Positions 38,317 through 42,142 of a stretch of 42,142 nt of DNA are shown here, piece by piece (the first letter of the stretch is position 1; each line of letters begins with the position of its first letter). The notes beneath the pieces are model-generated. The model ran no database searches and was not told the DNA's origin. It saw only the letters and a list, made by a program, of their open reading frames with translations. A program made the translations under genes and the position numbers. Origin of the DNA: Gammaproteobacteria bacterium (GTDB lineage: Bacteria > Pseudomonadota > Gammaproteobacteria > Pseudomonadales > Pseudohongiellaceae); contig JAESQX010000168.1 in NCBI GenBank assembly GCA_016764875.1, positions 1-42,142 on the forward strand, read 5' to 3'.

Positions 38317-41300
38317 TTACATAGCTGCCAGTTCAACGGCCTCTTCAATATCGACAGCAACAAGACGGGAAACTCCGGCTTCATGCATGGTCACACCCAG
38401 CAATTGCTTCGCAATTTCCATGGTGATTTTATTATGCGTAATAAAAATAAATTGCACATTGCTGGACATTTCACTCACCAGACTGGCGTAACGTCCCACA
38501 TTGGCGTCATCCAGAGGGGCATCAACCTCGTCCAGCATACAGAAAGGAGAAGGGTTCAGCTGGAAAATTGAGAATATCAGGGCAATGGCTGTCATCGCTT
38601 TCTCTCCACCGGAAAGCAGGTGAATAGTACTATTGCGCTTGCCAGGTGGTCTGGCCATTATGGCAACCCCCGTGTCAAGAAGATCATCGCCGGTCATATC
38701 CAGGTAGGCATGCCCCCCACCAAAGACCTTTGGAAACAACTTCTGCAAGCCACTATTAATCTTGTCGAATGTATCTTTGAAACGCACCCGGGTTTCCTTG
38801 TCGATTTTGCGGATAGCGTTGCGCAATGTAACCAGAGCTTTTTCCAGATCCTCGTTTTGTTTGTCCAAATAATCCTTTCGCTCTGATTTTTGCTTGTACT
38901 CATCAATGGCGGCCAGATTAATAGGCCCAAGGCGCTGAATCCGATTGGAAATCTTCTCCAATTCAGTTTCGCAAGTTGCTTCATCAAGCTCTTCCGGCAA
39001 ACCTGCAAGCACTTCTTCCAACTTGAAATTTGCCTCATTTAACTGTTCCAGCAAACCACCTCTCCTTACCGAGGCCCCTTCGCTCTTGATTCTGTACTGC
39101 ATCATTTCTTCACGAACCTCACCGAGGTTTCGCTCAATTTCAGTTCGGCGATGTTCCAGGCTGCGAATAGTGTGCTCATTCTCATCGACCCTTGCCTTCG
39201 CTGCAGAGAGTTCTTTCTCCACTACTAATCGCTGGCCCAGCAACCCTTCCAAATCCTCTCGCATTTGCTTCAGTGGTTTATCTGAATTTTCCAGCTGGCT
39301 GACAAGGGTTTCAATACGCTCTTTTGAGCGCTGTACCTGGCTGGCCATTCGGTCCATGGATTCACGGGTGGATTTAAGTTGGGCCGTAACAAATTGGTGC
39401 CGCAACTCCAGCTGGTGCGCCGTTTCCTTGCTCTTGCCAGAGACCTCTTTTTTACGATCGAATTTCTCACGGCATTCGCGCCGCTGTTGCTCCAGTTTTT
39501 CCCGCTGATTGACGTCCTGCTCCATGGCGTCAATGGCCGTCTGCAATCTCTGCCTTGCTGAAGCCGTATTCTCTTTCTCAATCTCGAGCTGGTTCAATAA
39601 CTCATTGAGATCATGGTTTGTGCGCTCTCTTTGCAATTCAGTTTGTTCTACCGTGGCCAGTCGCGCACTTAACTGTGACTTCAGCTCACTGAATTCGGCA
39701 TTCTTTTCAGCGAGCTGATGTTGTAGCTCTTCCCGTCTTGATTCACTGTTTGATATTTCCAAACGACATTCGGACTGTTTATCAATTAACACTGAAACCC
39801 GACCGTTGAGTTTTTTGATTTTTATAAATATCTCGGAAATCTGGCCTCTACGCTCCAGGATGCCAGAATCTTTATCTGTCTGACCCTGTGCCCTGATCCA
39901 GTGTTTTCCGAGCCACACTCCCTGGGGGGTAACTACCGATTCGTGAATGGCAAGCCCGGGCCTCAGCGCCAGCGCCATAGGCAAATCCTCACAGGCAAAA
40001 ATTCCGCTGAACATTTCCCCCACCTGCCAGTCGGCTGAAACTTTCTCACTCAGTAACTGTGCCCCTTTATTCGGGGAAGCCTGCTCGCCCCCTGCTGTTG
40101 AAGTTTCCAGCAAAGACAGCATTCCCCTGGGTAATCCAGTCAGAAGACTTTCCAGATCAGCGATACTATCGACACAAATACTTTGCAGTGAATCACCAAG
40201 CACTACCTCAACGGCCGCTTCCCAACCCGCTTCCACGCTGATCGATTCTCCCAGTCGTTTACTATTTTTTAACCCTTTGTCATCCAACCACTTGTTGATC
40301 CCGGAATTATCACGGCCCAGCGCAGCCTGTTGCAATGCTTCCAATGAGGCCAGGCGGCCCTTGCCCGTCTGCAGCTCGCTGCGTCTGTTGTCCAGTTCCG
40401 CATTAAATCGCTGGTCCTGCTCGCGTAGTGTTTCCAGGCCCGCAACCAGCTTCTTGTTCTCGACCTGTAATTGATCAAGGGAATTCTCTAACAGCGCAAT
40501 TTCCCCTGAAAGCGAATTGGTTTCCTCGTGCTCACCTTTGTCTTCCTGCAAGCTTTCCAGTTCCTGTGTGAGCCTGTTCTTACGCTCCAAAGCGCGCTCC
40601 ACAATGGACTCCAGTTGCTGGATTCGGGCTTGCTCAACCTCGGCTACCTGTCTTGGTTCTTCTGCCTGCTGGCTAAATTTATCCCAGGCTTGTTGCCATT
40701 GCTGCAATACCTCGTCGGCCTGTTCTAACTCGGCGCCAGACTTGACTACTTCCTGCCGGGCATCTGCCAACTGGGGTTCGATTGACTCCCTTTCTTCATC
40801 GAGGCGAATGACCTGTTGCAGGTCAACATCCATTTCTTCCCTGGTTTGCTCCCATACCTCTTCCGTTTCCTGCAGGTCCTGTTTTGTTTGTTCAGCCCGC
40901 TCCAGATGATGCTCGATTGATTGTTCCAGTCTGGCTATTTCATTCCCAAGGCCATAGAACCGGGCCTGTACTTCGCCCAGGGCATCAGTGAATTCGGCAT
41001 TATCGGCCAGGTGTTTTTCCACCTTTGCATCTATTGATCGCTGCTGTGCGATAGTCTCCTCAATTTTCAATTCCAGCGAATTGGTGATTTCCTGTTGCTG
41101 CTTCAATTCTGCATCGAGTTTACGCCAGCGCAAAGCATTGAGATTTGCCTGGGTTCCCCGTTCCAGTTCTTTATATTCGCCGTATTTTTCCGCCGCCACT
41201 GACTGCCTTTTTAAATGGGCCAGTTGTTTCTGCAATTCGTCACGTATATCAGTGAGCCGCTCCAGGTTATCGCGGGTTCTTTTGATCCGACTTTCTGTTT

Positions 41301-41835
41301 CCTTACGGCGTTCCTTGTACTTCGATATCCCCGCCGCTTCTTCAATGAATATGCGCAAATCCTCGGGCTTTGATTCGATAAGCCTGGAGATCATCCCCTG
41401 CTCAATTATGGAGTAACTTTTGGGCCCGAGACCGGTACCCAGAAAGATGTCAGTAATATCACGGCGACGACACTTTGTACCGTTGAGAGAGTAGGTAGAC
41501 TGAGCATTCCGATCCACCTTGCGCTTGATGGAAACCTCGGCAAAATTGGCATATTCGCCCTTCAAGCCATGATCTTCATTGTCAAACAATAGCTCGACAC
41601 TGGCCTGTCCTATCGGTTTGCGACTGCTTGAACCGTTAAAAATAACATCGGTCATTTGTTCGCCGCGAAGATTCTTGGCAGAGGACTCCCCCATCACCCA
41701 GCGTACGGCATCGATAATATTGGATTTCCCGCAGCCATTGGGGCCAACAACAGCACAAAGGTCAGAAGGGAAATTAACGGTCGTGGGATCTACGAATGAT
41801 TTGAAGCCGGATAATTTAATACATTTCAGTCGCAT
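38317..41835 (-). CDS. smc: Chromosome partition protein Smc
   Basis: Smc is the ATPase of the condensin-like complex that organises and segregates chromosomes. The 1172-residue protein has the N-terminal head with Walker A GPNGCGKSN (Lys37), two long coiled coils (about 170-500 and 670-1000) and a hinge between them. The C-terminal head carries signature LLSGGEKAMTAIAL (Ser1075) and Walker B MLDEVDAPLDD (Asp1102-Glu1103). It is a standard Smc, not MukB, which excludes the enteric MukBEF clade. scpA/scpB are not in the window. It lies 160 bp upstream of zipA, same strand. Confidence 0.98.
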   Translation of the reverse strand: MRLKCIKLSGFKSFVDPTTVNFPSDLCAVVGPNGCGKSNIIDAVRWVMGESSAKNLRGEQMTDVIFNGSSSRKPIGQASVELLFDNEDHGLKGEYANFAEVSIKRKVDRNAQSTYSLNGTKCRRRDITDIFLGTGLGPKSYSIIEQGMISRLIESKPEDLRIFIEEAAGISKYKERRKETESRIKRTRDNLERLTDIRDELQKQLAHLKRQSVAAEKYGEYKELERGTQANLNALRWRKLDAELKQQQEITNSLELKIEETIAQQRSIDAKVEKHLADNAEFTDALGEVQARFYGLGNEIARLEQSIEHHLERAEQTKQDLQETEEVWEQTREEMDVDLQQVIRLDEERESIEPQLADARQEVVKSGAELEQADEVLQQWQQAWDKFSQQAEEPRQVAEVEQARIQQLESIVERALERKNRLTQELESLQEDKGEHEETNSLSGEIALLENSLDQLQVENKKLVAGLETLREQDQRFNAELDNRRSELQTGKGRLASLEALQQAALGRDNSGINKWLDDKGLKNSKRLGESISVEAGWEAAVEVVLGDSLQSICVDSIADLESLLTGLPRGMLSLLETSTAGGEQASPNKGAQLLSEKVSADWQVGEMFSGIFACEDLPMALALRPGLAIHESVVTPQGVWLGKHWIRAQGQTDKDSGILERRGQISEIFIKIKKLNGRVSVLIDKQSECRLEISNSESRREELQHQLAEKNAEFSELKSQLSARLATVEQTELQRERTNHDLNELLNQLEIEKENTASARQRLQTAIDAMEQDVNQREKLEQQRRECREKFDRKKEVSGKSKETAHQLELRHQFVTAQLKSTRESMDRMASQVQRSKERIETLVSQLENSDKPLKQMREDLEGLLGQRLVVEKELSAAKARVDENEHTIRSLEHRRTEIERNLGEVREEMMQYRIKSEGASVRRGGLLEQLNEANFKLEEVLAGLPEELDEATCETELEKISNRIQRLGPINLAAIDEYKQKSERKDYLDKQNEDLEKALVTLRNAIRKIDKETRVRFKDTFDKINSGLQKLFPKVFGGGHAYLDMTGDDLLDTGVAIMARPPGKRNSTIHLLSGGEKAMTAIALIFSIFQLNPSPFCMLDEVDAPLDDANVGRYASLVSEMSSNVQFIFITHNKITMEIAKQLLGVTMHEAGVSRLVAVDIEEAVELAAM

Positions 41836-42004
41836 GGAAGGATGACTTTATCGCCTGCTTTTGTTATATTTTTTCTGCGCGAGAGCCACACAGACCAAGG
41901 GTCGAAGTTTATCTGATTTGTCTTATCATTAACACTCAAGCCCCAGTTTAAATGCTAAATTCTATGGCAATATTTCCCTTGCATTTTCAGTTTATTTTAG
42001 CGAG

Positions 42005-42079
42005 TTAGAAACCCGAAAAAGCCAGGAATTTCCCCTTAGCGCTACGGTCTCTAACCAGGGAATTAAATACCTTCCCCAT
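42005..42079 (-). CDS. Possible 24-residue ORF upstream of smc
   Basis: ATG 42079 to TAA 42005 encodes MGKVFNSLVRDRSAKGKFLA plus four residues, a basic peptide. GAGGAG (42089-42094) lies nine bases upstream, a better ribosome site than that of smc itself. The peptide is not recognised. It could be a leader peptide or a chance ORF. Confidence 0.25.
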   Translation of the reverse strand: MGKVFNSLVRDRSAKGKFLAFSGF

Positions 42080-42083
42080 AGCG
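42030..42083. repeat. Pair of 12-bp direct repeats, 42 bp apart
   Basis: TTCCCCTTAGCG (42030-42041) and TTCCCCATAGCG (42072-42083) match at 11 of 12 bases. The 42-bp period is close to four helical turns, so both face the same side of the DNA. They could bind a regulator, or be chance. Confidence 0.35.
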
Positions 42084-42142
42084 ACTTGCTCCTCACACTA
42101 ATATTGTACGCTCTACTGAGGATTTGCCGGTTCTGCACCGAA

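Larger units (their letters stand above)
41836..42142. other. Region upstream of smc to the window end (307 bp)
   Basis: No known gene is recognised. The region is A/T-rich near smc. It has a 24-codon ORF with a good ribosome site on the minus strand and two 12-bp direct repeats, both listed separately. I found no clear -35/-10 pair for smc. Confidence 0.5.

Noticed and set aside
39947-40474. 175-codon plus-strand frame, very Ser/Leu-rich
   Set aside because: Antisense to the smc coding sequence; Ser-rich translations are expected opposite Glu/Gln-rich coiled-coil and linker codons.

Overview
The window reads as a housekeeping segment of a gammaproteobacterial chromosome. Two blocks support this: tig-clpP-clpX-lon-hupB-ppiD next to fabI, and smc-zipA-ligA. 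Both orders are familiar from Pseudomonas and related non-enteric Gammaproteobacteria. A fadBA beta-oxidation operon, pdxB, ttcA, bolA and a UPF0270 (YheU) gene agree. Base composition looks near 48% G+C by eye. No rRNA, tRNA, insertion sequence, prophage or CRISPR array was seen. I would guess a free-living aerobic, perhaps marine, heterotroph, but nothing here fixes the genus.

Layout. 1-369 is the 3' end of a LysM protein, probably MltD. 523-1311 is fabI, convergent with the minus-strand proteostasis block at 1328-10114: trigger factor, ClpP, ClpX, Lon, HU and PpiD. A 367-bp divergent gap leads to mobA (TTG start) and a small 74-codon gene preceded by a near-consensus sigma-54 promoter. msrB and alaA are divergent. 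At 13361-20240 lies a tight minus-strand run: fadB-fadA-ttcA-yheU-tusA-5' nuclease-pdxB, mixing fatty-acid oxidation with tRNA sulfur chemistry. A secreted polysaccharide deacetylase and a Bax-like glucosaminidase converge at 21460. bolA is divergent from a YlqF-type GTPase and a PreP-like M16C protease. A strong terminator separates these from a CDF metal transporter.

The most distinctive locus is 28460-33180: three coupled genes encoding a GltD-like flavoprotein with a C-terminal two-cluster ferredoxin domain, a gamma-alpha fused 2-oxoacid oxidoreductase subunit, and a TPP-binding beta subunit. This resembles the KorABC 2-oxoglutarate:NADP+ oxidoreductase of aromatic-degrading Thauera/Azoarcus. 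Here it sits with no aromatic-degradation genes in view. djlA converges on it, sharing a CTAG in which both stop codons lie. A lipoprotein transglycosylase, ligA, zipA and smc complete the window.

Regulation visible in the sequence includes a heat-shock-type promoter before lon, a strong sigma-70 promoter and 5'-terminal hairpin for hupB, a terminator/promoter junction between hupB and ppiD, an extended -10 promoter before bolA, and the sigma-54 site before the small gene. All promoter calls are by eye.
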